DNA from: Mimosa pudica
Taxonomy: Eukaryota; Streptophyta; Magnoliopsida; Fabales; Fabaceae
Assembly: GCA_029929735.1 (NCBI GenBank)
Contig: JAKELP010000009.1
Span: 4,421,790 to 4,485,789 of the forward strand
Length of the DNA: 64,000 nt
Direction of reading: 5' to 3'
The notes under the pieces are model-generated. The model saw only the letters and a program-made list of their open reading frames with translations, did no database searches and was not told the DNA's origin. Position 1 is the first letter of the stretch. Each line of letters begins with the position of its first letter. Shown in pieces: positions 1 through 11,761 of the stretch. The translations under genes and the position numbers were made by a program.

Positions 1-36
1 AAATCAAGCTACATGCACGATATGACGGGATATACA

Positions 37-2128
37 TGTGTGTGTGTGTTTGTGTGGGCGCGCGTAATTTGTAACCAGCCGATTTCATTTATATTTTCTC
101 TATACTATCTAAATTTGTAAAATTATCAATATATTGAATTTGAATTCAAAATTAAAGATATTTAGTTTCAAAATTAAAATACGAACCCACCTTGGATCAT
201 CACCTCATGAGGCGATGATCCAAAGTTCATTTGCATTCTGGTGGGAATGGATGACGAAGCCACATGTAGTGATGATTATAGTTCATTAGCTTCAATAGTA
301 GAGGCGATATTATATAGTATATTGTACTTATTATACGCAAAATTATTTAAATGTTGAGTTAGATAAAAAATATTTTAATGCAGTTATTTTTCAATTCTTT
401 TGGATGGAGTAACAGCAGCAGATCCGAGATTAGACCGTGAAACAAATGCATTTTTCAATACATTTGGAAACAATCAGACATTAAAAAATAGAATATTCTC
501 AACTTAACAAATATAAACAAAAGAACAATACCCAAAAATTATGATTGAGATGGTATGACAAATCATGCAAAAGGATGCAAGACACTAATGATGAATAGTA
601 AATCTATTACATCTCGGTGCCATGATGCCATCTTCTATCTGGTGATCAATGAAATAATCAAATAAATGGCCAAATTTCATGTTTTATGATAATGATGAAG
701 CAAATCCGTCCATGAAATATTTGTTTTAGATTAATTATGATAAGTTGATGAAATGATCAATCATTTTGATTATGTCATGCTTCAAATATCCTACCAAAGA
801 CAAATGCGTCATTTTAAACTGTATCGTTCACTTACAAGTAAGGAGAAGAATCCATGCGAGAGTGGAGCCCACACATGCAAATTACGTAATTGCTGGTGCA
901 TATACTTTTGAATAATCTTTGTTAAAAAAAACTTTATTTGAATACTAGTGTGAAATTAGCGTTATCAGACTTTAAGTTTTGACTAAAACTGGTGGTGATA
1001 AACCAGCCAACCGATGATGATGAAGAGCTAGTGACCAGACCCGGAAATTGATTGACCCGATTAAGAATCAGTGAAATATGGCCGATCTGATATGTGTGTG
1101 TGTGTTTGTGTGGGCGCGCGTGATTTGTAACCAGCCGATTTCATTTGTATTTTCTCTATATATACTATCTAAATTTGAAACATTATCAATATATTGAATT
1201 TGAATTCAAAATTAAAGATATTTAGTTTCAAAATTAAAATACGAACCCACCTTGGATCATCACCTTATTCATTTACATTCTGGTGGGAATGGATGACGAA
1301 GCCACATGTAGCGATGATCATAGTTCATTAGCTTCAATAGTAGAGGCGATATTATATAGTATATTGTACTTATTATTTTACGCAAAATTGAAATGTTGAG
1401 TTAAATAAAAAAAATATTTTAATGCAGTTATTTTTCAATTCTTTTGGATGGAGTAACAGTAGCAGAGATTAGACCGTGAACCAAATGCATTTTTCAATAT
1501 TTGGAAACAATCAGACATTAAAAAAATAGAATATACTCAACTAAACAAATATAAACAAAAGAACAATACCCAAAAAATTATGATTGAGATGGTATGACAA
1601 ATCACGCAAAAGGATGCAAGACTCTAATGATGAATAGTAAATCTATTACATATCGGTGCCATGATGCCATCTTCGATCTATCTGGTAATTAATGAAATAA
1701 ATGGCCAAATTTCATGTTTTATGATAATGATGAAGCAAGTCCGTCCATGAAATATTTGTTTTAGATTAATTATGATAAGTTTATGAAATGATCAATCATT
1801 TTGATTATATCATGCTTCAAATATCCTACCAAAGACAAATGCGTCATTTTAAACTGTATCGTTCACTTATAACATAAGTAAGGAGAATAATCCATGCGAG
1901 AGTGGAGCCCACGCATGCAAATTACGTAATTGCTGGTGCATATACTTTTGAATAATCTTTGTTAAATTTTTTTTTGATACTAGTGTGAAGTTAGCATTAT
2001 CAAACTTTAAGTTTTGACTAAAACTGGTGGTGATAAACCAGCCAACTGATGATGATGAAGAGCTAGTGACCAGACCCGGAAATTGATTGACCCGATTAAG
2101 AATTAGTGAAATATGGCCGATCTGATAT
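37..2128. repeat. Direct tandem duplication, two ~1.05-kb units
   Basis: Unit 1 (about 37-1092) and unit 2 (about 1093-2128) align almost throughout with an offset of about 1056 bases at the left end. Both start at a (TG)n tract followed by GGGCGCGCGT and both end in 'atggccgatctgatat'. They differ by small indels and scattered substitutions, for example the segment near 208-228 that is absent from unit 2. No coding frame is conserved between the units, so this looks like non-coding duplicated DNA. Further copies could lie to the left of the window. Confidence 0.9.
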
Positions 2129-2133
2129 TCATC

Positions 2134-3153
2134 CACTACAAAACAAATGTCTGCTAGTCACGTTTGAAAATGGTGAAATTTGTGAAGTATGTGGCGTAGG
2201 AAAGTATTTTGTGGCGTTGAAATCCATACGCCACAAATCGAGGCGTAACAAACTTGTGTCACGTATCATACGCCACATAATTTTAATGCAATAAAATCAT
2301 GTCGCGCATAACCCATGCGCGACATAAGGTGCAGTGAAAATAAAAAAAAACTGCAGCTTGCCGAGGAAGCTTCTTCCTCTGCAAGCTGCAGGTTTTAAAA
2401 AAATAAAAAAATAGGAGATAATAATTAGAAAGAAGGAAAGAGAGTGTTTGAAGTAGAGGGAGTAGAGGGAAAAATAATTAAAAGTTAGTATTATAATGAA
2501 ATAAAAGAATTTGAATTATAATGAATGAGAAAAAAAACAAAGTATTAACGAATGATAAAGTGTATACCTTAGATTGTGGAAGATTTTAAACAATGAGCCT
2601 GCAAAAAAAATTAAGTATAATTAGTTAAATGAGAAATTAAATATGAAGAATGGAAGTGAAGAGAGGAGGAAAATAATGGAGTAGAGAAAGAGGAGAAAAG
2701 AAAGTGGGGAGAGAGTAGGAAAAAATAGAGAGTGGGGAGGAGAAAATGAGAGAGAAGTGAAGTTTATATAGGGAGAAAGTGGGGGAGAGTGGAGGGAAAA
2801 AATTTAAATTTTTTACAGAAAGTGGAGGGTATGTGTGGCGCATGAATTCATATGCCACAAACATGTTTGGGGAAGTCATATGTATGGCGCATGAATCCAT
2901 ACGTCACAAACATGTTTGGGGAAGCCCATGCGCCACAAAGAAAGCCCATGCGCCAAAAAAAATTTAAATTTAAGTTTGTGTCACGTTTGTGTCAAGTTTG
3001 TGATGCACAAACATGTCCATGCGCCACAAAGAAAGTCCATTCCAGTTTGTGTCATGTTTGGGGAAGTCATACGTGACAAACAAAGTTGATTTTGTCACTC
3101 TTGCCCCATGCGCCACATACCCCACGTGACTAGCTTACTATTTTCTTGTAGTG
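2134..3153. mobile_element. Non-autonomous CACTA (En/Spm) element, 1020 bp
   Basis: The element begins CACTACAAAAC and ends CTTGTAGTG, the inverted CACTA terminus. Inside the termini GCTAGTCACG near the left end is matched by CGTGACTAGC near the right end. It is flanked by a perfect 3-bp duplication ATC (2131-2133 and 3154-3156), the size expected for CACTA transposons. Both halves are full of short subterminal motifs such as 'catgcgccacaaa' and 'catacgccaca' in both orientations, like CACTA transposase-binding repeats. There is no transposase. Short ORFs inside follow the repeats and are not genes. It sits immediately after the tandem duplication. Confidence 0.9.
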
Positions 3154-3156
3154 ATC

Positions 3157-3950
3157 GCATTGAGATTTGGGAATGGTTATGAATAGTCTCACGAACATGT
3201 TCAACTTCAAATGCCTAGCTAAATATTCTTAATAATTTTACACCTCAACAAAAAAACAGTCAATTACCCACAAAATTTAGTGGTAGAATTCAGTGAGTAA
3301 AAATAAAATTTTGTGAATAAATGAGAGATTTTGTACGACTAATTTTCTGAGGGATTTTGTGACTAATTTATTAATTTATTTGTATAGGTGTAGTCACTTT
3401 TTGGTCATTGGCTTCAAGTCTTTATTTTTCTTTTTGGCGGCATTGATTTTAAGGGTTTAAGGAGTACACTTTTTGTTATGAAAATCACAAACAGGTTTAT
3501 ATATGAAAACGAGAATTACTCGGCCAAAAAAGAAAACGAGAATTAGATAGTAACAAACGTTATTTAAGTAGTAAGCGATCTCATTTCATAATATAAATAA
3601 ACATAAATTCTAATATACCGAAAAATTCTTTTGTCTAAGGGAAACGAAAATCATTTATGTTCATGAAAGGAATAATAATCTCAAGACCAAAGTGATTAGA
3701 TTATACCCATGATTTAGAAAAAAGGAGATCCAATAGTAAGGTTGATCAATTGCATATATAGAAACCATAAATGAAACAAAAAGTTAAAATATTTTTTATA
3801 CATTAGTGATGCGCGTGATATCATTGTGTGTCATGTGGGAAAATATATAAAAACTAAGGGGAAATTTCAGAGATAAGGGTCAGTTGAATTTCAAAATCAT
3901 TTTAACTAACTGAATAGTATGATTAATTAGTAGAGTAACGATATTAACTA
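3157..3950. other. AT-rich intergenic DNA, no gene seen
   Basis: No ORF with recognisable homology, no RNA gene and no clear repeat boundary was found between the CACTA element and the first Stowaway MITE. Confidence 0.6.
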
Positions 3951-4192
3951 CTCCCTCCGTTCCTAAATATAAGACCTAGATAACTTTTTTTTGGAAAGAT
4001 TAAGGTTGCGAAATAGGTTATTAAATGATGACATATTTGATATCTTTTTAGATTATCCATTAGCTTATAGGTAAAATAAACTAGTTTAAGAGAAAAAATT
4101 AGGTAAATCAATTTATAATTAACTTATTTTTTGCTTTTTTTAAGGATTTTTCAAAAAAGTCATCTAGGTCCTATATTTAGGAACGGAGGGAG
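3951..4192. mobile_element. Stowaway-like MITE, family A copy 1
   Basis: The 242-bp element starts CTCCCTCCGTTCCTAAATAT and ends with the inverted complement GGAACGGAGGGAG. It is flanked by TA on both sides (3949-3950, 4193-4194), the Tc1/mariner target. The interior (gattaaggttgcgaaatagg...aaactagtttaag) recurs in four other places in the window. Confidence 0.92.
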
Positions 4193-4194
4193 TA

Positions 4195-5627
4195 CTTAAA
4201 ATCCCCTTCTAAAATTTTAAAATACAATTGTCATTTATTTACGATTTTCCCAAAAACTAATGACATGATTATTTAAAATGGATACTTTATTTTGATATTG
4301 ATTTAAAGGGATCATTGGGCTATTAAGAATTTAAGATCACTATCATTTCATATCGTATATATGACATGGCAAGGGATTTAAACATATCTCATCTTTGTTA
4401 ATTATTCTTTAACGTGGATTATTACTTTTATTTTAGATGGCGTGAAAGCAAGTGAAAAGTAGTTTAATATAGCTTGGTCAATGAAATCGCGTATATATTT
4501 ACAGGCCAAAGCTTGTTAAAAAATAATGTTTGTCACAAAAGGAAAGCATAAGTGAAAATATATTATTGCTGAGAGGTTCGCTCCAAACAAAAGAAAACAG
4601 AACGATGGCAAATACACATGTTTCACATAATAAATCAAATAAAATTTGTGGTCATTTAATGGACGGCACATTTTCTCAAGTACAACAAAAATTAACCTTA
4701 TAGTCCTATATATATTTTGGAATTTATATATAGTCCGTGATATTACTTCTCGTAGCTGAAAAGAAGTCAACTTTTCATATTGTTAATTTCAAAAGTTGTA
4801 TGCATGAGAATAAAAAGAAGAAAATTTGGAGTTAACAATACAGGAGAACACACACACACATTTCTCTCACAAGATCCGAAAAATTTCATTTTTCCAAACG
4901 AACCAAATTTGTGGGTTCATATTTACATATACAGACTTGCACGTTCACAAACAGTTTATTACCGATAATCAAAACCTGGATACCTCTAATATATTCTGTA
5001 CAATTATTTTTAATTCTTTAATTTCGATGTTCTCCGCATTTTATTGTAACACATAATTTTTTTTCCTGAAAATTGAATAGAACAGATCCGATCCTTATAT
5101 GCACATTTTGCAGTTTGGCTTAATTTTGATTTTTTTATCAATGAAATTTTGCTTTTCAAACAAGAAAATTATCAAATTTTTACTATATGTATATATCTTC
5201 CAAATTTAGAAACCTCAAATTAATAATCCCTACTGAAAATTTAATTTTTTTTATCAAATATTATAATTTACTGAAGAAAAATGTGTAAAACAAAACTGAT
5301 CTGTGCTTTTATTAATTTTATAGTATTTTCCCTTCAAATAATTCCTTTTGTTGTAGGCAGCTGTTTATGTAAGATGTTCAAGATTTGAATATTAGTTGAT
5401 GAGAGTGAGGAAAGCTCTAAGTAAGAATAAAACCACGAATGTTGTGTCTGGTGAAATGTATCACAAACTTAATTTGCCTTGAGTTGTTCCTTATCATGAG
5501 TCTATGTGGAAGAAATTCTTTATTGTAAATAAAAGTTAACTTGAAAGATTATATATGCAAAAAAAAACTATATAGGTCATACTTAGGCTGACTTGTTAAT
5601 TACAAGAGGAACATCGATTAAACTTGA
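4195..5627. other. AT-rich intergenic DNA, no gene seen
   Basis: Only short ORFs with biased composition occur. No recognisable protein, RNA gene or complete transposon was found. Confidence 0.55.
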
Positions 5628-6720
5628 TGGCGTGTCATTGAAGGACACCGAATTTACGATCGGTGTAGTGTGCCTTAGGCCTAGTCCTTCACGAAATTTT
5701 AGGACCTCAAGGTAAGCGGAAGTTACCTCGGGTATCGTTCTCAGGGGAGCCTATAAAATGCAATTAATTTCCTAGTAACTAAAGGCTAAACTTGTTTGAA
5801 TAAGAAAATTTGTTATGGATTAATAATGAAAATTAGTAAAAGGTGTGATATGCAAAAGAGAAAAGAAGAATTGGGAAAAAGTAAAGATTTGGTAATATAA
5901 AATAGAATTGCTCTTGGGAAATGATTGAGAATAACTATCCTAACTCAATTAATATATTCGAGGAGTCATTATGGTGCTAATTCACTAAATTGTCAAACCT
6001 CATGAACTCATGAGTCCAATTACTAATTAGCGGAACCCCAACTAATTAGAAATTGTTAAACCCTTTAGCACCTTTGAATTTTCTCTAGGTTTTCTAAATT
6101 ACCAAATCTCACCAACAGGCAAGTCTAATACCTAACGTCATGTATCCATTCAATAAGGCATTATTAATTACCCTAGAGTGTGATTAGTGATTTGTAATGC
6201 ATTAAGTTCAATTACAATTCAATTCAATAACTATCTACCAATATCATGAGTAAATAGATATATCTAATGAATTATAAAGAACATATGTATGACCATACAT
6301 ATTGTTGAGTCTAAATCCCTCATTACAAGTCAAAACACCAAATAAACTCAAATAAGCATAATAATCTAAATCTCAAAGTATAAATGATAAACCTAAACCT
6401 AGGAAAAATCATGAATACAAGAGAAAGAGAAAATAATAAAACTCCCCTATTAAGCATGAGAGCTCAAGTCATAGCCCTATCATTCCCTAGAGCAAAAAAA
6501 ATGTTTACTTACCTCTCATGTGAGAAGTACCAACAAGGAGAAGATGGAGGAATTTGTGAGGAAATGAAAGTGGAAGAAAGGAGATATGAGAGAGTTTGTG
6601 AGTCGGTTTTATTGTCTTCATTTGGCTCCTCCCAACTCCAAACTCAATGTCAAAATCGAGCCTCCCTGTTTCTCACTTCATTTCTCTTTTCATCTTCGCC
6701 TCCTTTGACTTGAAGAGGCT
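5628..6720 (-). mobile_element. Possible decayed Athila-like LTR relic
   Basis: The segment 'cggtgtagtg...ggtatcgttctcaggggagcctataaaatg' followed by an AT-rich stretch resembles, in order and style, the start of the Athila-like LTR at 56071 ('caagtgtagtatag...gtgtcgttccgcagagatt'). No internal domains, no PBS and no second LTR were found, and the edges are estimates. The ORF at 6384-6713 inside it shows no domain. This is based on weak similarity only. Confidence 0.3.
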
Positions 6721-7244
6721 CCACCTAATGCAAATTAGTACAATACATGGTGAGGAAAAGTGAAAGGCAATAGGACTATTATGATAGCTAAAAAATATTA
6801 TTTTTAAGATCAAATTTTTTTCTTTTCTAACATCCCAAATATAAACCAATATATTTGTCAAATATAATTAAAAATGGGAGTCACTTTTATAATCTTAGAT
6901 ATTAATTAAGTACAATTGGATAAAAATTACATCTCTATTATCTTAATTGCCTCAAATTTAGCATATAAAAACCATACAAATCCAAGATTTGTCAGTCATG
7001 CTCCAGAATTCATAGGGATATGCTCCAATAAATCATGAGTTAGAGGCTCTACCTTTAAATCGTGAGTGAACTAAAACCCTTTCATAAAATGTTTGTATAA
7101 AAAAAAATTAAACCTAGCCTTGTTTAATTATTTGTTTCACTGGCTACTACGTACTACTTGTGCTGTGTTTCGTTTAAGTTTTGAATTAGATCATCTACAT
7201 GTTTTTTTTGGAGACAAGATCATCTACATGTTTAATTGTCTCAC

Positions 7245-7660
7245 CCATTTAAGGGTCAAATATTGAATAAGATATTGTAGATATAGTTTTTCGTGAATTA
7301 TGTTATATAAAACCTGAATAATTGACCTACTAACTTAATTAATAGAGGGACGAAAAAAATTGCTGCAAGTCTTGATTTAGCGGCTCCTCTTTCTTTATAT
7401 TGTTTTAACTCTTGCACATGTTTTGGTCGAAATTAACAGTTGATAGCGTCGCCATGGAACAGCTTTTGGTTTTAATTTCTTGATTTATTACGGTTATATT
7501 AAAGAAGGATAATTAGTACATTTAGAACACGTGAATTTTGTATTTTCACATTGGAACAGCCGAACAGGTGGAAGATGAGGTCAAATTTAAATTACTACGT
7601 CATGATCGTCAATTTTCGGGCACCAACTATATTGTTTTCCTTGTCACCTCTTGTTTGGAT
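7245..7660 (+). pseudogene. PMP22 gene fragment (exon 4 with flanking introns)
   Basis: This stretch aligns with 17998-18390 of the intact PMP22 gene: the end of intron 3 ('atattgaataagatattg', 'ttgatttaacggctcctc'-like), all of exon 4 ('aacagttga...gaacagctttt...cttgatttattacggttat') and the start of intron 4 ('agtacatttaga...gtatttt...acaggtg'). The exon copy carries substitutions and a changed reading frame. Because intron sequence is included, this is a DNA-level duplication and not a processed retrocopy. Weaker similarity may run on to about 7800. It lies about 9.6 kb upstream of the parent in the same orientation. Confidence 0.75.
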
Positions 7661-7877
7661 TAAAAATTGTTTTCCAACCATTCTTTCAGCGTAAAGAATA
7701 AATTTGTGAGAAAAGTTTTGTTAGACTTATATGAACATGTTCTTCTAATTAATGCAATCCACACTTTTAGAAAAACATGCATGTAACTTTTGTGCTGTCT
7801 TCCTGTCTCCATGGAACAGTTTAAAGTCCAAAAGTTAACATTTCTTCTACATGTAAACACGCTCTCTCCATTGAACA

Positions 7878-8089
7878 GTTTAATTTGTCCTGAAATCCAA
7901 GTTATTTTCAATACTACCCCAAATAATTACACTTATTTCTAAAACTATTAACTACTATTACTCTCTTCTATTGCCCCTATTAAATGAGTGTATATGAAAA
8001 AAATAATGCACATTAGAAACCATGATGAAGTGACTTATAAAAATGACCAAGGATTGGTGGTTATTAGTGGATTAAGGATCAGAGGGAGT
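7878..8089. mobile_element. Truncated family C Stowaway-like MITE
   Basis: The sequence matches the right-hand three quarters of the intact element at 42429-42717 ('aatttgtcctgaaatccaag', 'cacattagaaaccatgat', 'gacttataaaaatgaccaagg'). It ends in GATCAGAGGGAG, the decayed terminal repeat. The left end is missing. Confidence 0.7.
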
Positions 8090-8972
8090 GCCACCAAAGA
8101 GGCAAGGAGCAGTTGGTCAACCAGGTAAGTGATGGGTTAACTCCTCATAAGAAGGAATGAGAACATGTGTTCAAATAAATTTTTATGTGTCCTACTGTTT
8201 GAACATTAAGTTTTCCATTCTCATGCTTATAATCAAATGCAACTTTTGCAATTAAAACAAAAATTTGATTTATTGTCCGCATGATTAACATTCTCAAGTG
8301 TAGTAATACCTTCAATTCACATAACGATGAAATGATTCAGGTGACACTTTTACAATTGTTTGCCATTTGGTGGATCTGGAATTTTGAATATTATATTTGG
8401 TTATTTTTCATACACCTTTTATAAAAAATTCTAAATTTCCACCCAATAATTTGCCTAGTTTCATCATATAATAATGTAACATCAAATGTCATTGTTTTGC
8501 TGTGGCTATTGAGTCCAACAAAGAGTACAAATAGTCTCAAGTTATGGTTTGAACTATAAGGGTCTGTTTGGTACGAGGGGAGGGGAGGGAAAATGGACGG
8601 AGAGAAAATTTTTATGACATGAATTTATAAAAATTTGAGAAGAGGGGTTGTAAATTCTAAATTTTTGTTTTTTGCAAACAATTGCAAAAGTGTCACCTGA
8701 ATCATTTCATCGTTATGTGAATTGAAGGTATTACTACACTTGAGAATGTTAATCATGCGGACAATAAATCAAATTTTTGTTTTAATTGCAAAAGTTGCAT
8801 TTGATTATAAGCATGAGAATGGAAAACTTAATGTTCAAACAGTAGGACACATAAAAATTTATTTGAACACATGTTCTCATTCCTTCTTACGAGGAGTTAA
8901 CCCATCACTTACCTGGTTGACCAACTGCTCCTTGCCTCTTTGGTGGTACTCCCTCTGATCCTTAATCCACTA
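8064..8972. repeat. Large inverted repeat: ~300-bp arms, ~310-bp spacer
   Basis: The left arm (about 8064-8362) and right arm (about 8672-8972) are near-perfect reverse complements. For example 'accaaagaggcaaggagcag' on the left pairs with 'ctgctccttgcctctttggt' on the right, and the match continues through the 'gaatgattcaggtgacac'-type end. A few mismatches exist, such as tcctcataag against cttacgagga. The outer ends carry about 25 bp of the neighbouring family C MITE terminus, so duplication came after that MITE inserted. Transcription across it would make a long hairpin RNA. Confidence 0.88.
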
Positions 8973-9113
8973 ATATATATAACTTTTATATTTTACATCT
9001 TATCTTTATTAAAATATCGCAACTCCACTTCTTCAGTATTTAAAAATTCATCTTACAAAAATTTCCCCTCCTCTCCCCTTCCCTCCAATCCCTCATACCA
9101 AACATACCCTAAG
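8561..9113. mobile_element. Probable hAT-like MITE around the right arm
   Basis: The left end GGGTCTGTTTGGTACGAGGG and the right end ...CCTCATACCAAACATACCC form imperfect terminal inverted repeats about 45 bp long, rich in GGGGAGGGG and CCCCTCC. The GGGTNTGTTTGG start is typical of plant hAT-type MITEs. I could not find a clean 8-bp target duplication. The element encloses the right arm of the inverted repeat. Confidence 0.55.
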
Positions 9114-9444
9114 TTTATAAGTGGCATAAAAATATATTATATCCCCAAATAAAAACTATCTAAATCACTTACAGTCTCTCAATAGTCAGCCCATAATCCT
9201 ATATTTGGATCATGAAATACCCTTACTATGCGTTACAACATACATATTATAATGTAACTTGGCTAAACCACTTACAGTCCAACACAATCCAAAATATATT
9301 TGCATCATGATTTTGAACATTAAGTTGAATTTCATGAAAAACTTATGGATTTTCATATTTGCTTCGATTCAAATAATAAACAAACGTTTGATCTTTTCTT
9401 TCATTTCTATCATCCTCTTACTAGTTAAATGATTGTTGATTTTT

Positions 9445-11115
9445 ATGTCAAGTGTCAGCAAGAGGTGCCTTTTACTATTGGAGAAATGCAAGAACTTGAA
9501 GGATATAAAGCAAGCTCATGCTCAAGTCATTACTTGTGGACTTCAACATAATAGCTTTGCTCAAAGTAGACTTCTTGCATTCACATCCTCTTACACACAT
9601 CAAAATAGCCTCACCTATCCATGCAAAATCTTTAAACACATTCACCAACCCACTATTTGCATATACAATACCATCATCAAAGCTTTTCTGCTCCACAATG
9701 AACTCACCAATATCATACATATGTTCTCTTACATGCTACACAATGGCCTATTTCCTGATAATTACACCATCCCTTGTGCACTTAAGGCTTGTACAGGCCT
9801 GAGAAGTTATCCACTAGGAAAATGTATTCATGGGTATAGCATGAAAGTTGGCTTTGTGTATGATGTTTTCGTAGGTAATGCTTTGATGGCAATGTATTGT
9901 GTGTATGGAGATATGGGATCTGCTAGACAAGTGTTTGATGAAATGCCTAGACTAAGTTCTGTGTCTTGGACTGTGATGATATCTGGATATGTTAAAGTTG
10001 GCGATGTCGAAACGGCTCGATTTTTCTTTGATGAAGCAGTTGAGAAGGATAAGGGAATATGGGGGGCTATGATTTCTGGTTATGTACAGAACAATTGCTT
10101 CAAGGAAGGTCTTTACATGTTCCGTTTGATGCAGTTGACTGACATAGCACCAGATGAATCTATATTTGTTAGCATTCTTCCTGCTTGTGGTCATCTTGGG
10201 GCTTTAGATGTTGGCATTTGGATCCATAGATACTTGAATCAAACAAGAATTCCTATGAGTATTCGTTTGAGCACAAGTCTATTAGACATGTATGCTAAGT
10301 GTGGGCATTTGGACGCGGCACGTGGACTGTTTAGATCGATGTCACAGAGAGATACAATATGCTATAATGCTATGATTTCTGGGATGGCCATGCACGGTGA
10401 AGGAGAAAATGCACTTAAATTGTTCTCAGACATGGAAAAGGCTAAGATCAAGCCTGATGATCTAACATTCCTTGCTGTTTTCACTGCTTGTAGTCATGCA
10501 GGAATGGCTCATGAAGGCCTGGAATTTTTGGATAAAATGATTAATGTGTACAACATTGATCCTAAAGTTGAGCATTACAATTGTCTAGTAGACTTGCTTA
10601 GCAGAGCAGGGCTGTTCAAAGAAGCTGAAGCTATGATAAGAAGAATAGGCCATTATTCAAGTAATGGCTCTGAACAAAAAGCAATGGCTTTGAGAGCTTT
10701 TCTGAGTGCTTGTTGCAACCATGGTGAAGCTCGGTTGGCTGAAGCTGCAGCTGAAAGACTCTTTCTCATAGAGAATTGCACAAAAGTAGCTCCTAACTCA
10801 ATGATATCAAGGTCATCTTTAGAATGTAAGGATTTGAATGTGTGTCTAAATAAAAGTGAGGTTGACAAAGAAATGTTGGAGAATAGCAGTGGGGTTTATG
10901 TGATGATGTCAAATTTATATTCAACAGCTGGGAAGATTAGTGATGCCAGAAGGGTGAGGGAGGTGATGAAGAATAGAGGAGCTCTCAAGGCACCTGGTTG
11001 CAGCTCAGTGGAGGTCAATGGGAGTGTTAATGAGTTTATTGCTAGTGAGAAAACACACCCACAAATGGAAGAAATACAACGAGTCTTGAAGAAAATGCAT
11101 TTACACTTTGATTAG
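9445..11115 (+). CDS. Pentatricopeptide repeat protein, PLS class, E subgroup
   Basis: This intronless gene encodes 556 aa. PPR proteins of this class bind organellar RNA one base per repeat and act in editing, splicing or stability in mitochondria or plastids. Typical PPR motif endings are visible along residues 60-480: 'NALMAMYCVYGDMGSARQVF', 'VSWTVMISGYVKVGDVETA', 'SLLDMYAKCGHLDAARGLF', 'CYNAMISGMAMHGEGENAL', 'PDDLTFLAVFTACSHAG'. The C-terminus has E/E+-type sequence ('GVYVMMSNLYSTAGKISDAR', 'APGCSSVEVNGSVNEFIASE') and stops without a DYW domain, so editing would need a DYW partner. I chose the ATG at 9445 (MSSVSKRC). The open frame extends 12 bases further upstream but only through TTG codons. 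A region of about 50 residues near 430-475, between the last PPR and the E motif, is unusual and low in motif content. The exact target RNA cannot be inferred. Confidence 0.92.
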   Translation: MSSVSKRCLLLLEKCKNLKDIKQAHAQVITCGLQHNSFAQSRLLAFTSSYTHQNSLTYPCKIFKHIHQPTICIYNTIIKAFLLHNELTNIIHMFSYMLHNGLFPDNYTIPCALKACTGLRSYPLGKCIHGYSMKVGFVYDVFVGNALMAMYCVYGDMGSARQVFDEMPRLSSVSWTVMISGYVKVGDVETARFFFDEAVEKDKGIWGAMISGYVQNNCFKEGLYMFRLMQLTDIAPDESIFVSILPACGHLGALDVGIWIHRYLNQTRIPMSIRLSTSLLDMYAKCGHLDAARGLFRSMSQRDTICYNAMISGMAMHGEGENALKLFSDMEKAKIKPDDLTFLAVFTACSHAGMAHEGLEFLDKMINVYNIDPKVEHYNCLVDLLSRAGLFKEAEAMIRRIGHYSSNGSEQKAMALRAFLSACCNHGEARLAEAAAERLFLIENCTKVAPNSMISRSSLECKDLNVCLNKSEVDKEMLENSSGVYVMMSNLYSTAGKISDARRVREVMKNRGALKAPGCSSVEVNGSVNEFIASEKTHPQMEEIQRVLKKMHLHFD

Positions 11116-11761
11116 CTTAATTAGAGAATTTGTAATTTAACTTATTCGAATTACTTTTAAGTTGACACTCACATTAAATTTTCGATTGCAACATATTATA
11201 TAGTAAGTTGTGTGTGTTTGGATTTGCTTAGGAGAGAATGCACCTGTGTTGTAGCAATGCTTAATGAAAAAAGGTTTTACCTTTGCACACATTAAAGTAA
11301 GTCCAAAACACTCACTGCTTTTGTTAGATACACTATTTACCACCTTCGGCTTATGAAATTACTTGTACATTACAATTTGTGCAATGCACTTGTGGCTCAT
11401 CATAAGTTACACTTTACTTTGAGTCTATTCTTCTTAACTAGTAGGTGCATATTATGCCAAAATTTAGCTTGCACAAAATATATGGCATTCATTTTGTATG
11501 AATCCAACATTCTCAAATTAATAATTTCACACAAAATCTGTCAAGAGAAAAAAAGTCATTACAAGAGGAAAAGAACTTGGTAAAATCCTACTTCAATATC
11601 TTTTGAATTTCAAAATCATTTTAACTAGTTGAATAGAGGGTTTAACTAGTTGAGTATAGACATTGACTACTGAAAATCTCTTTTATGAGATTTTGAAATT
11701 CATATATCATTTTTTTTGTCATTTTCCTCAAAGAACTTTCAACGGCATTCTTCAAGATATT
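11116..11761. other. Intergenic space between convergent genes
   Basis: This contains the 3' flanks of the PPR gene (+) and of the SNARE gene (-). There are no further ORFs of substance. Confidence 0.6.

Noticed and set aside
2106..3076. Short ORFs within 2106-3076
   Set aside because: They follow the repeated subterminal motifs of the CACTA element and show no domain.
6384..6713. 109-residue ORF
   Set aside because: No recognisable domain; it lies in LTR-like AT-rich DNA.
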